Below, in pieces: positions 1 through 10,168 of a stretch of DNA of 64,000 nucleotides. The stretch lies in NCBI GenBank assembly GCA_009746045.1, contig RPFO01000041.1:5703323-5767322 (forward strand). Direction: 5' to 3'. The position numbers were made by a program, and so were the translations under genes. The stretch comes from Mesostigma viride. Taxonomy: Eukaryota > Streptophyta > Mesostigmatophyceae > Mesostigmatales > Mesostigmataceae. The notes beneath the pieces are model-generated. The model worked only from the letters and a program-made list of their open reading frames with translations, made no database searches and had not been told where the DNA came from. How positions within the stretch are numbered: the first letter of the stretch is position 1; every line of letters starts with the position of its first letter.

Positions 1-1672
1 GTGCCTCTCTAGATTTTCCGGTTCGTCGTCCCTCTTCTTTTCTTAACGATCGAGAGTACAGTCAGTTTCGTCCTCAGCATGCGAAACAACGCGTCCACGC
101 CCTCTTTCGTCTCCGTCTTTCGTGTCTCCCTATGTTCGGGCGAGCGATTGGAAACGGCGTCCCGAAAAAGAGCGTCCCATGCGAAGTTGAGAGAGGGAAA
201 CCCGCCGCGTTCCTTTAAGAGGCGCTTCGGTTCACGCAAGAGAGGATCGTGTCCACGATGAATCTCTGGATCCCTCTGTCAGCAAGAAGATTGCACGATG
301 AACGCTGTCCGAGCTTTTGTATCAGAGCTTCCGGAACGCCGAGGAGCCGAGGAGCTTTGACAGTGTCGACTCCAAAACAAGCGAAATTCGACGAGGTACG
401 TCATCCCCATTGATGCTTCCATCCATTTGATGAGGCTTGACGGCTCGACAGCTCCGGCAGAGCTCAGTGAGAACTATTCATCAATGGTGCGGCTCCGAGA
501 AGGAGAGAGTGAGAGCGGCCTTCTGTGTGTGTGAGAGAGGAGAGCGAGGTTGAGACGAGAAAGGGCGTCCTCGCAGGTTTTTTATTAACCTTCTGTGGCA
601 GGGCGAACAGTCCCGAAAAGCGGTTTACAAACGTTTTCGATGCGCCCGCGCCGACTCTTTCTCGGTGTGTCAGTTTTCTATACCATCAAGCAGAAGGTGT
701 GGCTCTCGTGCGATGAATCCCGAAGAGAAGTTACAAAACGCTCTGGGTCCCCCAGCCCCGGCCCGGCCCGGTCGCGTCCGTCGTTCCTGTCCGTATGCTT
801 CGGAATCCGGCCTTGAAGATCTTCGGACCATTCATCGTGTCCCCTTATCTGGATCATGGTTTCCGTGCCGGTGGACGAAGAATGAAATGCAGATCATCCA
901 GAAGAAGAAACCGTCAAGACGGTCTCGTTAAAGTCCGTTACCGTTTTTCGGGCAGTTGCTGATCACGGTGCTTGCTATCTTCGTGCCTGGTTCTCGTGCG
1001 CGCGCGGGCTCGTGAAGGGCTTCGTTGGCGTTTTATACTCAGTCAACTACGTGCGTTTAAGCCTCATGCCAACTGTCAGCCATGCTCTTTACGAGGGTCC
1101 TTAGGAGTCCGAGGACGAAGATATCGAATCTAAGGTAGGAATCGGAATGTTTCGTGCTTCGCTCCTAAACCGCGATCCCCGATCGGCCTATGGACGGTGC
1201 CCGCCGTTACTCCCGCCTCCGGAGCCCCGCGTTCTCCCGCGAAAATGACCCCGCGTGTCTGCGCGAGGATCGCAGTTTCGGTTACAAACCGGGTACTTGG
1301 TCAAATCGTCGAAAGGCCGAAGCGAACAGCGGAAAAGAAGGGCTCGCCCTCCGAGCGATTGAACAAACTTGTTTTTGATCCCGTGTAAGATGCTCGACTC
1401 CCGTTCTCCGCAACCCCTCCTCGAAAGGAGACCGCGCTTGGCGGCGTTTAACGCGATGCCCCTTGACAGATGTGTTGACGGAACAATCCCGAGCTGCAAA
1501 AACTCGTGACGTACGTACTTCCCCGAGGAGAGGGGGGGCGACTGCGATCTACCGACGTTTCATCACAGCAACAGCTAACGACATAATAAACAACACCCGC
1601 CGTTTGCAATGCAAAACCGAAAAGCGATGTCGTACCGCATGAGCAAACCGTCGTCGATGCGCCACCGTCTGA
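1..1672. other. Left-end region without a confident gene
   Basis: Only short overlapping open frames (about 60-140 codons) occur here on both strands, none with a recognisable domain or one clearly preferred frame. From about 1573 one frame reads as a Pro/Asp-rich peptide that leads into the next gene and is probably its N-terminal part. Nothing else can be supported. Confidence 0.5.
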
Positions 1673-1756
1673 TGCAAAACCGCCTCCGCCTCCGCCTCCT
1701 CTTCAGAACCAGAAACCGCCTTCGGCTCCTCCGAAGCCTCCGCCACCGAGACCTCT

Positions 1757-3508
1757 TTGAAACCTACGGCACCGGGAGCTCCTCCGGTTCCTCCTTCGCA
1801 AGCAGTAACGAAACAAACGACCGACCGCTTTGGGATAATTAGACAAGGTACAAGGGTCGTCGGCGGCCCGGACATCGCCTGGCTGATGGATGCCGTCAAC
1901 AGCATGACCAAAGAGCAACTCGAAGACATCCGATGGGACATATACAGCAACTTACCTCCCCATCTCAAGTTGACCGACGAAGAGTGGGATGTCTATTGGG
2001 CGACCAAGAACAAACCGAAGAAAGACACAAGCGAAGTCCAAAACTCACTCAAGTCGGACGTTGAGACGAAGCAACGAACGCAGTCCGATCTCGAACGCTA
2101 TGAACGAGCGGCATCGGGAGATCTGACCGCGCTAAACCCGAGCGAGAAACTGAAGAAAGAAGAATTAATCAATATAGGCCTGAACCTTCTATCGATCGCC
2201 AAACACTCGCCTCATAAATACCTCGACATGACCAAATCAATCGATCAAGCTAAGACAGAGCGCCTGGAGATTCTGCCATACAACGTGATATACAAACAAA
2301 CCCTCGCACACCTCAAAGACACGGAAGGGTTGAACTACGCGGTCGACAAACTCGATCGCACTACGAAAAGCATCGAAGAGGGCAGCGAGTACACAGACAT
2401 CTTTCTGACTCCCGAATCGATGCTGGGTATCGCGAGTGCCCTGAAAGACGTGTTTAAAGACAAAAACAGCCGCGAAAAACCTTCGAATTTGATTAACCAA
2501 GACAACAGTAAAAACCTCGAGCTCGCTCTAACCGGCATAAGGAACGAGCAGGTAAAGCGGCCGGAAATGCGCACAACGATGTGGACGAAAATGCCCCCCC
2601 CGAAACTCTCCAAAGACGAGTATGAAAAAATCAAACAAAATGTGGAGAAGGAGATTACGATTGCCGCCATCCGGAAGCAGGCGTTGGAAAATGATGGGAT
2701 CGTCAAAATCGAAGGAGAAGATGTGAAAGTGTTTCAAGATCCCCTGATTCTCCAACGCGCTACAGAGTTGTTCAAACAGACACCCGCGGCACCCCAACCG
2801 ACCGAGTCAAGCGGAGGGAATGGGCCTCCTAGGGTCCCCCCACCTCCCCCCCCGGCCAAAAAACCAGTACCTCCCCCCCTTCCCCGGTCTACCCCCCTCC
2901 CTACCAGCACTGACAAACCAGCCAGTTCCCCGGCTAAATCCGCGTCCGAAATCCCCGTAGCCCCCCCCCCTCCGGATACCGTTTCTCCATCGCCTTCATT
3001 AGGGGAGGGGGGGAGCGCTACAGAGCCCGCCGCGAAACCTTCGGAAAAGGAGGCATCGACAGCCAGGCGCAAGCCAAAAACGGAGGCGGAGTGGGAAGAA
3101 ACTAAAAAGAAACAAGACAAACGAGCTATCGAGAACATGTTAAATTCTGCGCGCCAAGCCCTGGTTGAACAGGAAGTCAAAGCCCAAGTCGCAAAGCTTA
3201 TCAAAGAGAGAGGAGGAGACGCGTCCGACGTGCCAGAGGTTTATAAGAACATTGAGGTTCCCACGACACGCGCCGACGTCAAGGATGACATTCGGAAGCA
3301 GACGGAAGCGTACCAGAAACGAAAAGCCGAAGAGGATGAAAAGATTAGGAAGGAAGCCGAGCTAGTGCGCAAGGAGCAAGAGAAGGCCAATGTCGCAGAA
3401 AAGGATGAAAAGACCGCCACCGGCTTCCAAAAAATCTCCCTACAGCCAAGACAGAGCTTCGAGGTCGGCGAAGAGGTCGTCAGCCTAACGAGACAGCCAG
3501 AAAAATAG
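1757..3508 (+). CDS. Proline-rich, coiled-coil protein of unknown function
   Basis: I do not recognise this 583-residue frame. The first half is a mixed charged helical region. Residues about 355-430 form a proline-rich linker with runs of five to seven prolines. The last 140 residues are Lys/Glu-rich and look like a long coiled coil. The start is uncertain: position 1757 is TTG, the frame is open from 1673, and the first in-frame ATG is at 1886. A Pro-rich peptide in another frame (about 1573-1758) joins well to this frame if one base is missing near 1750, so the true N-terminus probably lies further upstream. The OTU protease gene starts 5 bases after the stop, which suggests linked expression. 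A structural or scaffold role is possible but unsupported. Confidence 0.6.
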   Translation: MKPTAPGAPPVPPSQAVTKQTTDRFGIIRQGTRVVGGPDIAWLMDAVNSMTKEQLEDIRWDIYSNLPPHLKLTDEEWDVYWATKNKPKKDTSEVQNSLKSDVETKQRTQSDLERYERAASGDLTALNPSEKLKKEELINIGLNLLSIAKHSPHKYLDMTKSIDQAKTERLEILPYNVIYKQTLAHLKDTEGLNYAVDKLDRTTKSIEEGSEYTDIFLTPESMLGIASALKDVFKDKNSREKPSNLINQDNSKNLELALTGIRNEQVKRPEMRTTMWTKMPPPKLSKDEYEKIKQNVEKEITIAAIRKQALENDGIVKIEGEDVKVFQDPLILQRATELFKQTPAAPQPTESSGGNGPPRVPPPPPPAKKPVPPPLPRSTPLPTSTDKPASSPAKSASEIPVAPPPPDTVSPSPSLGEGGSATEPAAKPSEKEASTARRKPKTEAEWEETKKKQDKRAIENMLNSARQALVEQEVKAQVAKLIKERGGDASDVPEVYKNIEVPTTRADVKDDIRKQTEAYQKRKAEEDEKIRKEAELVRKEQEKANVAEKDEKTATGFQKISLQPRQSFEVGEEVVSLTRQPEK

Positions 3509-3513
3509 AACAA

Positions 3514-4929
3514 ATGATACGCGAGGGCAAGTTCGGCGAGTCCTCAGACCTCAGGCTGCGTTTGATCCGCGGAGACGGACAAACCTTTTACGAGAACCAG
3601 GTGGTTCCCGAAGATGTGCGTCTTATGCCTTGGAACATTGCAAGACTCGCCCGTGCGGTAGGCACGGAAGCGGAACCGTTCCAAAAATTTGTAAATACAA
3701 ATATCGCCTATAGCACGAAAGACCCCAAGGTCGCATCCCACATGAACATCAACAGAGTGGGCAGGGATGCCATGAGATTGTATAACAACGCCGACGCCCA
3801 CATCCCCGTACAGCGCGCGGTGCGCCGAAAACCGATGCCCCTGTACGTTTCTGCCCGCGGAAAGGCGTATGTCGTATGCCCGCACGCAGACGACACGGTC
3901 ACGGTTCTGGATATAAACAAAAGATGCGAGTTGTTGGCGAGGTACAACGCGAGCGGCCGGGATATCTCGCCTGGATTGGACAAGTCTCACGCGGACCGGA
4001 CAGGGGGTGTACTGATCAAGATCGGCCCTTCCAGGTTCGCGTATGTCGGCGCCAAGACGTACGAGTTCGCGACGATCGGCCACCGCGATATCATCGACTT
4101 CTTCGCGGACGGAGGTCGCACTCCGCTCGCCGTCGACGAGGGCGGCACCGCGTACGACCTAAAAGACCTTCGCGCGTTCGACGTCCGTACGCTTGGTACC
4201 GCGGGTCGCGACGAGTATGTGCGGATGTACTCGGAGAGGCGCGCGGAAATTCCGGGTGTACGCTTTAATGGTACTGATATGAAGGGGGACTCGGGTTCGT
4301 CGTACGGAATGCTGAACACGACGCGAAAGGATATACCGATCACGAACAGGGAGCACTTTGCCAAACAGTTCGTCCCGGTCCCGAACAGCGGCGGAGGCGA
4401 CTGCTTCTACCTCGCGCTGGCTCAGGCGGATCATCTTATCAAAACCGGTCGCTCCATCCCGGACGACGATGCGCGCGAAGTCGCGCGAAAAATGCGCCGT
4501 ACGATCGTGGACGGGTTTCCGCCGGAAGTGGAGGAGTACGTGGTTCAGCAGGAACGGTGGCAGAACGGGGACGCGCGCGAGCCGGCGGGCGAGATCTTGA
4601 GACGTTACCGATCCGCGCAGTCCCGCGAGGGGGAGTTCGCCGAGAGGCCCGAGATCCTAGCCGCCGCGGCCCTGTTGCGAAGACCGATCGTGGTTCATCG
4701 CGTGACGCCCGGGACGACGGTTGAGCACAGGGAGACGTTCGGGGGAGGCTCGCCTCCGGCGATCCATCTGATGTTCACGGGCCGAGCCGACAACGGGCAT
4801 TTCCAGGCGCTTCGACGCGTGTCTCACGCCGCACGGTCCGCTTCCGTGTCCATGTTGGGCGAGGAAGGGGCGTACGAGGACGACGAGGGCGACATGGAGT
4901 ACGGGGCGGAAGATGGCGAATCTTTTTGA
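3514..4929 (+). CDS. OTU-like cysteine protease (deubiquitinase-type)
   Basis: This 471-residue protein has a C-terminal OTU-type domain. Residues about 290-305 read PVPNSGGGDCFYLALAQ, matching the family's Asp-Gly-Asn-Cys active-site loop, with Cys297 as the likely nucleophile preceded by Asp296. The catalytic His is probably His429 in GHFQ. A spacing of about 130 residues is normal for OTU enzymes, which remove ubiquitin from proteins in the cytosol. Residues 1-285 have no domain I recognise. The gene begins 5 bases after the upstream stop and its end lies just before the knuckle/F-box gene. Its neighbour there carries an F-box, so the pair could add and remove ubiquitin on shared targets (inference). 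The frame is intact. Confidence 0.8.
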   Translation: MIREGKFGESSDLRLRLIRGDGQTFYENQVVPEDVRLMPWNIARLARAVGTEAEPFQKFVNTNIAYSTKDPKVASHMNINRVGRDAMRLYNNADAHIPVQRAVRRKPMPLYVSARGKAYVVCPHADDTVTVLDINKRCELLARYNASGRDISPGLDKSHADRTGGVLIKIGPSRFAYVGAKTYEFATIGHRDIIDFFADGGRTPLAVDEGGTAYDLKDLRAFDVRTLGTAGRDEYVRMYSERRAEIPGVRFNGTDMKGDSGSSYGMLNTTRKDIPITNREHFAKQFVPVPNSGGGDCFYLALAQADHLIKTGRSIPDDDAREVARKMRRTIVDGFPPEVEEYVVQQERWQNGDAREPAGEILRRYRSAQSREGEFAERPEILAAAALLRRPIVVHRVTPGTTVEHRETFGGGSPPAIHLMFTGRADNGHFQALRRVSHAARSASVSMLGEEGAYEDDEGDMEYGAEDGESF

Positions 4930-4973
4930 CATCGCTCATCGTAATAATTCTGGTTGATACGGATATGCGACAC

Positions 4974-5639
4974 ATGAAGTGCGTCCGAAAGACGAAGACG
5001 GGCCGACATTGCAACAACGCGGCGAGGAAGGGGATGAAAACGTGTCATTGTCACGGCGCGGCTCAACGTAAACCCCGCCGCAAACACCACCGCGCGCGCG
5101 CCCCTGGCGTAGACGGCGAGTCCGCACCAAAACGCATGCGCATCCACCTTCCGACCTTGGACGAAGTAAGGGCTGAAATAGCCCGAGACATTGCACAAAA
5201 GGAAGCGCAGAAGCCTAAGTCCCCATTCGACTTGAATGCTCTACCTAACGAAGCTCTCACGAACATCGTCAGCAGGTTGCCCCCATCGGACACGTCTAAC
5301 CTCATGCAAGTGTCATCCAACATGGCAGAACGAGTTCCTAACTCCATGATGGACGCGGTAGACGCTCACGGATTCCAACAACTTCACGATGTAGTAAATG
5401 CGCGTAATAACGAACAAACCGCGTTACAAGAATTAAATGAAGCTGACGAACTTTGTAGACAAGAACCAACCCGTTGTAATTACAATCTTGCACGAGACAA
5501 GTTTATCGCGCATCAAAACGCCGAAGTTGAGTACCTCCGACTGAAAAAACTCGCACAAGATACAATCCAGAAGGCGAGAATCGCCGGGCGTATTTTGGAA
5601 GAGAGGGAAAGGTCCCTGCGCCCTAATGTCCGACCGTAG
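4974..5639 (+). CDS. F-box protein with N-terminal Cys/His knuckle
   Basis: The ATG at 4974 is chosen because the paralogues also start with Met-Lys/Gln-Cys; the open frame extends to 4926, overlapping the OTU gene. Residues 3-27 form the knuckle C-x9-C-x10-C-x2-H. A basic stretch follows (about 30-55), then an F-box at about 87-124 (FDLNALPNEALTNIVSRL), and a helical charged tail to residue 221. F-box proteins link substrates to SCF ubiquitin ligases through Skp1, so this protein may redirect host protein turnover (inference). The substrate-binding repeats usual in cellular F-box proteins are absent. The same knuckle opens the genes or gene remnants at 6364, 7730, 8350 and 12186. Confidence 0.75.
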   Translation: MKCVRKTKTGRHCNNAARKGMKTCHCHGAAQRKPRRKHHRARAPGVDGESAPKRMRIHLPTLDEVRAEIARDIAQKEAQKPKSPFDLNALPNEALTNIVSRLPPSDTSNLMQVSSNMAERVPNSMMDAVDAHGFQQLHDVVNARNNEQTALQELNEADELCRQEPTRCNYNLARDKFIAHQNAEVEYLRLKKLAQDTIQKARIAGRILEERERSLRPNVRP

Positions 5640-5731
5640 TTTTCGCGAGCGACTTTCGCTCCGGCCCAAGAATTTCCAGAGATAACTCGTTGCTATCACT
5701 TTCTGCACGGTTTGAGACAGGAGTCGACACG

Positions 5732-6253
5732 TCAGACCATCTCCGCGCGTCGAGTGATCAGCCCGTCCTTGTACACGTGCGTCCCGGTGCACACCTCTTC
5801 CGCCGCGCAAACCTTTTCGCGGTTCTGGCGGTCGAAAAGGTAGCATCGGTAGCTCACGAAGAACGCCCCCTTGGGAATCTCCGGGTCTAAGTATACCCGC
5901 AGGCCCGTAAACGTGCGCGGCTGGAGACACGGGACGATCGTCAAGCCCTCCGCGTCGAACTCCTCGTCCCCTATGACGACGCGGATCTTCGCGTCGCTCC
6001 TTATTTCCTGGACCACGTCACATACCGGCCACTTGGGAGGACAATACACGAACCACCCGGACTCGTGGTCTATCTCGAACGCGTCCAGGTAATTCACGAC
6101 GTAGCGCGTCTCGGGCTCGAACGCGACACACTCGGTCCACCCCTCCCCCACCTCGGCGCGGGGGGGCGTTTCGATGACGCGGACGGCGTCCTCGTGGAAG
6201 TGAGGACCCAGTTCGTACACGGGCAGACTGTCGATGAACTCCTCGATGTCCAT
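5732..6253 (-). CDS. Unknown 173-aa acidic protein
   Basis: An intact 173-residue frame with a clean ATG, converging on the F-box gene and diverging from the gene remnant at 6364. It is acidic and rich in aromatic residues and beta-forming stretches (for example RVYLDPEIPKGAFFVSY), suggesting a small globular beta protein. It has three to five cysteines but no metal motif, signal peptide or membrane segment. I recognise no family. It is probably real because of its clear composition and good fit between its neighbours. Confidence 0.6.
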   Translation of the reverse strand: MDIEEFIDSLPVYELGPHFHEDAVRVIETPPRAEVGEGWTECVAFEPETRYVVNYLDAFEIDHESGWFVYCPPKWPVCDVVQEIRSDAKIRVVIGDEEFDAEGLTIVPCLQPRTFTGLRVYLDPEIPKGAFFVSYRCYLFDRQNREKVCAAEEVCTGTHVYKDGLITRRAEMV

Positions 6254-6324
6254 GTCGTCCCTTCCTCTCTTCGAAAATCGGCGGCCCTCCGCGAACGAGC
6301 GTCAAAATTAAACTTAAAGACCCT

Positions 6325-6363
6325 TTGGATGTTTTTTTTAATATGTTGATTAATATATTCAGG
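6325..6363 (+). promoter_or_regulatory. A/T-rich upstream element
   Basis: A very A/T-rich stretch (a T run followed by TTAATATGTTGATTAATAT) directly precedes the ATG at 6364, in otherwise GC-balanced DNA. The position fits a viral-type core promoter in the short gap between two divergent genes. This is based on composition only. Confidence 0.35.
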
Positions 6364-7187
6364 ATGGCGAAGGAATGCGGTCACAAAACGGCGTCAGGAG
6401 GGCACTGTAAGATCAAAGTGGCAGACCCCAGGCGAAAGAGATGTCGATTTCACGGCCACCATTCGGCTGCATCGCGGACGAAGCGAAAGGTTCATAAGGT
6501 GCGTATGAAAGGTTTCGATCAGAATGGAAAAGAGGTAGATGGATGACATCGGTTCTGGTTGGAAAATCCTGCCTATGTAACGGATGAGCGAGGTCGTATA
6601 ATAATCCCATTAGGCTCAGAAAGCAGAAGTAGCCCGAAATTTACGCCGTCAGTCGAGGAGGCCGTAATGGGTCGAGGAGAGCCTGTCCCTATGCAATTTT
6701 AAAGTTATTACAGTGAATGAAGGTGGGATACATCCATGGGGTAGGCCAGCTTCGGAATGGGGGCTTGATCAGGTGGGAAACAACACAGACGGCGTCGTCA
6801 TGACCACCAATCCTGTGCTTGCGGATCCTAAAAGGTCCTTAAAGCCGTTTCAACAGCTAGCACAGGCAGAGAAGAATCCCGTTCGAAAGCGCGACTGACA
6901 CGGAATCGATTTTCGAAGACCGAGCGCGCACGCTAGCCAGTGCTGTCGGACATTTCCAAATTGGGGGTCGACGAGAACCAAATATAATGTGGTTAGAAGA
7001 TACCATGAAGGAAAAACGGAGGAAGGCGCCGCAGGTAGCGCTACCGGCGTTATCGTTCCCGTCTGACGTAACGCCTATGGGTACAAAACGGCGACGTCCA
7101 GTGGAAGGGGATCAAGATATAACGTCAGGGTGGAAATTTGATGAGGCGCCTCGGAACATGCAGGATGCGGAATGGGATGCGGAGTGA
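6364..7187 (+). pseudogene. Broken knuckle-family gene
   Basis: The first 60 codons encode the family knuckle (C-x9-C-x11-C-x2-H) and a basic tail, ending at an in-frame TGA at 6544. The same frame stays open for about 50 more codons to 6705 with protein-like content. Two further frames (6713-6898, then about 6870-7187) continue with similar polar, basic composition. The simplest reading is one ancestral protein of roughly 270 residues broken by a stop and at least two frameshifts. Alternatives are a genuine 60-residue knuckle protein followed by unrelated small ORFs, or TGA readthrough. No function is assignable beyond the metal-binding N-terminus. Confidence 0.5.
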
Positions 7188-7305
7188 TCGTGTTTTGTAC
7201 GGCCCTCCGCGACCGAGCGTCAGATCGTCACGGTTCCGTTCGCGAACTCGACGGAGGTCGGGACGCAACGCGGCTCGGAAATGAAACTGTACGAACCGGC
7301 GCTCG

Positions 7306-7638
7306 TCAAGACGTGTATCGCAGCGTGAAAACGTCGCTTTCGTGGGAGAGTCGCAATATCCAATACGAAGCCCCGGAATACATCACCGACCAGAACATGA
7401 ACAGGACTCTCCACGTCCACACCTCGCACACCGCGGCACACCACAAAGCGTACAACACCATGTAGTGCGCCACCGCGATATCCACCCCTCTGGCCACCGG
7501 ATGATACGTGGAGTGGTTCACTTGCGACATGACGACGAGGGCTGCCATCCCGTACCGCATCACGAGGGTGTGCTGTATTCTCCAGGCCTCCGCGAGCGGG
7601 GCGAGATACAGCAAGGAAGTGTAATTCAGCAGCTTCAT
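7306..7638 (-). CDS. Small multi-pass membrane protein
   Basis: About 110 residues from the ATG at 7638 (an upstream ATG at 7692 would add 18). Three or four hydrophobic segments are visible: LLNYTSLLYLAPLAEAW, LVMRYGMAALVVMSQV, IAVAHYMVLYALWCAAV and a Trp-rich segment near the end. A loop with His residues (NHSTYHP) lies between the second and third. I recognise no family. It would sit in a cell or virion membrane. Neighbouring genes are soluble and basic, so context does not help. A longer overlapping frame on the same strand (to 7699) is judged a shadow. Confidence 0.5.
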   Translation of the reverse strand: MKLLNYTSLLYLAPLAEAWRIQHTLVMRYGMAALVVMSQVNHSTYHPVARGVDIAVAHYMVLYALWCAAVCEVWTWRVLFMFWSVMYSGASYWILRLSHESDVFTLRYTS

Positions 7639-7729
7639 CGTATCTAAGCGGCCACACCTTTTCGGTTCGCTCGTGACCGAACGAACCTTCACATTTCACA
7701 AATTTCTTGCGCGTTTAGTATGATCACGG

Positions 7730-8314
7730 ATGAAGTGCGGCAAGATCACGAGCACGACGCGCAAGAGGTGCGAGAACGCGGTTTCGACGAGAGGCGGCTG
7801 CCACTTGCACAGGACAGGACAAAGTACGAAACGAAGGCCGAGGGGTCACCGCGCGAGAGAATGCCTCGCGTGGCGTAAAGATCCCACGTTCGAAGATCTA
7901 CGAAATGCCGAAGAATACGCGCTAATGCTGGCGAATAACGCAAATATCACAAAACTCCAACAATCGAATAATGAAGCCTTGTCATCTGGACTTCCTGGAT
8001 TCCGCGACGGAATTTTAGAACGCAGGAAGGACATGTTCAATATTCAGCGGGAACGAGAGGGTAACAACATTCGAAAAGCCTTGTTGAATACGGAAGGCAT
8101 CCGTGACTTTGTGTGGGACGGGCTGGGAGCGGACTCGCTGCCAACGCCGGAAGTATTGGGATCCTTCAAACCGATGGACCTTGACTTGGTGAACCCCCTC
8201 GACCTCGTAAATCACGAAGAGGTCGTCAACCAGCGACGGGTGCGACGTCGGCGCGGATCTCACGGCGCGCGTGCCAAGACGACGCGCGGCGGCCGTGGCA
8301 AGAGGAGATCCTGA
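7730..8314 (+). CDS. Knuckle-family protein, 194 aa
   Basis: The protein starts with the family knuckle: C3, C14, C24 and H27. A basic linker, a long helical region (about residues 45-140) and a very basic Arg/Gly-rich C-terminus follow. The tail (RRVRRRRGSHGARAKTTRGG) could bind nucleic acid or act as a nuclear localisation signal. The helical middle part has no recognisable domain. The next knuckle gene starts 36 bases downstream on the same strand, so the two look like tandem paralogues whose C-termini have diverged or been swapped. Confidence 0.65.
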   Translation: MKCGKITSTTRKRCENAVSTRGGCHLHRTGQSTKRRPRGHRARECLAWRKDPTFEDLRNAEEYALMLANNANITKLQQSNNEALSSGLPGFRDGILERRKDMFNIQREREGNNIRKALLNTEGIRDFVWDGLGADSLPTPEVLGSFKPMDLDLVNPLDLVNHEEVVNQRRVRRRRGSHGARAKTTRGGRGKRRS

Positions 8315-8349
8315 CCGGTATTTTCGAAGCGAATTGTGTAAGCGCGGCA

Positions 8350-8865
8350 ATGAAGTGCGGAAAGAAGACGGCGAAAGGCGGGAAATGCGCGATCGACGTG
8401 AAGAAGGGGAGCGAGTGTCGGTTTCACGGGAAACCGAAACACCGCGGGGGAAGCGCGAAGACGAAACGGCGGCGCGTTCTTCGACACGTGGCGCGGGCAC
8501 GTGGAGACAGCAAGGACTCTGCACAAACATCTTCCCGCCGAACTCGCGCGAATATATCGTTAAACGAACTCTCCGCCGACTCCTTTCGAACAGTCCCTTT
8601 GTCGGCAACCCAGCAGGGCCCTGTGGGGGCGGTTGATTTCATCCCTGAACCTCCTGGGCAAATACAACCTCCTCAAGCTTCGGCGGGGCGCTCGTCGAGC
8701 GCTCGACGACGACCCGTCCAGCGCGGGAACGGTCCGGACGGCGAGGCGACCGTCCCTATTCACCATTTGAACAGGCCGCCGAGGAGCGGAGGGTTCTATC
8801 CTCGACCGAACGACCCGGATTTGGACGACACCGCGACCTCTAGTTATACTCCCCTTCCCCAATAA
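8350..8865 (+). CDS. Knuckle-family protein, 171 aa
   Basis: The N-terminal knuckle is C3, C13, C23, H26, followed by a basic stretch (KTKRRR). The rest is predicted disordered: Ser/Arg-rich, then Pro/Gln-rich, ending in a short acidic tail. No second domain is visible. It is the second member of a tandem knuckle pair. Apart from the knuckle it shares no obvious similarity with the gene before it, which suggests the knuckle is the conserved functional unit and the tail is variable. Confidence 0.6.
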   Translation: MKCGKKTAKGGKCAIDVKKGSECRFHGKPKHRGGSAKTKRRRVLRHVARARGDSKDSAQTSSRRTRANISLNELSADSFRTVPLSATQQGPVGAVDFIPEPPGQIQPPQASAGRSSSARRRPVQRGNGPDGEATVPIHHLNRPPRSGGFYPRPNDPDLDDTATSSYTPLPQ

Positions 8866-9093
8866 GGTGTGGTGTACAGTAACCTGTCGAGTATGGTGTA
8901 AGTGGCGCGGCGTCAGTAGTGCCGTACGAGTCCCGCGCCGCGCCACTCGAGTCGGTCCGTACCTCGGAATATTCCTCGAATATGCCCTGCACCTTCGAGG
9001 CCGCCTTCGAGTGTAAAAGGTGCTGCCCTCGCCCAAACAGCCATCTCCTCACCCAAACCACTAGCAAAACCACGAAAACAAGCCGCCATAGCC

Positions 9094-9764
9094 ATGGCCA
9101 TCGCCAAACTCGAAGCCCTCCGCGAACGAGAGTTCGTGTGGCTGAAAAGCGTGACGATTTCTCAGTTCCGCAAAGAGGTGGCGCGAAAGGAACGGCCCGT
9201 CTCTCCCTCGTTCCAAGAGGAAAGCGAACTCGCGTACGAAGGCCGCCCCAAGATGTGGGTTTTTCGAGAGACGCGGTCTCACAACGTGAAGAGAGGCCTG
9301 AGCGTTTACGCAGACTCCCTGGCTATGTACAACGATCCGCCAGCACTCCCCCGAACGATGAGCGGTGGCCCCGCTTCATTCCGTGGTCCGCGGAGCCCAA
9401 AAGGGGCGACGAACGGCGCGTCTATCTCCCGGACAGGAGCCTGATGGACACGAACGTGGGGGAATACAAGGCCCAGTGCTGGGCCCTTTTACAACGAAGC
9501 ACGCAGCACGAGGAGCTGATGGGATTCTTCCAAACCTCGTACGAGAGGGGCATTCCTTGGCGCAACCCCTCTCGCTCGCAGGAAGACCAGCGTTTCCTGC
9601 TGGGGGAGAACCGGCCCATTCGCGTTTTCAAGGCCGGCCCTCGCGACTGCTTGATGATGCACGCTTTCATGGCCGTGCCGGAGAGCCAGAAAGAGCTCGC
9701 CTACTCCCTTTTGGTGGATGGATACACCCCTTTGCCCGTGGCCAAACGTGCCCGCCTAACTTGA
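9094..9764 (+). CDS. Unknown protein, reading frame broken near 9345
   Basis: Two overlapping frames make one sensible protein of about 223 residues. The first (from ATG 9094) reads MAIAKLEALREREFVWLKS to about 9345, and the second continues to the stop at 9764 with similarly well-formed sequence. They join if one base is missing in the C run near 9346 (ACTCCCCCG). The product is soluble, mixed alpha/beta and moderately basic, with no recognised domain. The upstream half of the second frame (8919-9330) does not look coding. The break may be an assembly error or real inactivation. Confidence 0.55.
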
Positions 9765-9894
9765 ATGGTATTTTCCTATCAATTTATGAATAAAGGCTTT
9801 TTCATCCAATACACGACTGCAACATCTCATGCACTCGTAGATAGACCCGCGGCCCGTAGATACGGCGTAGTACAGCTGCAAAGTTCTCGCTAAC

Positions 9895-10010
9895 GTCGAG
9901 AACTGGAAACTCCCAGGGGCATTGAGAGAGTGATGTTGCGTGGGAACGGCTGAAGAAGGATCATCCGGAAGTCGTGACATTCCGTCACGACTGGAAATTC
10001 CCAGGGGCAT
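9895..10010 (+). pseudogene. Fragments of a BRO-like gene
   Basis: Positions about 9937-10005 translate to WERLKKDHPEVVTFRHDW followed by KFPG, close to residues 60-80 of the BRO-like protein encoded just downstream. A shorter echo (NWKLPGAL) lies at about 9895-9925. Both are too short to be genes. They look like relics of partial duplications of the neighbouring gene. Confidence 0.6.
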
Positions 10011-10168
10011 GAGAAGTGATGTGTGCGTGTCTTGTAGTGACACGTGGCACTCTTTTGATAGACCACGTCTCGTTTTGGAAGTGTTTGGTCGTTTCGTTCA
10101 GGTATAAGTACGAGAGGGTCGTTCCAAACACCGTGAAATGGTCTCTGTTTTTGTCATCTTCAGCGGCC

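Noticed and set aside
8919-9330. N-terminal part of the long frame ending at 9764
   Set aside because: Arg/Pro/Ser-rich out-of-frame translation; the frame starting at 9094 gives better protein content up to the break near 9345.
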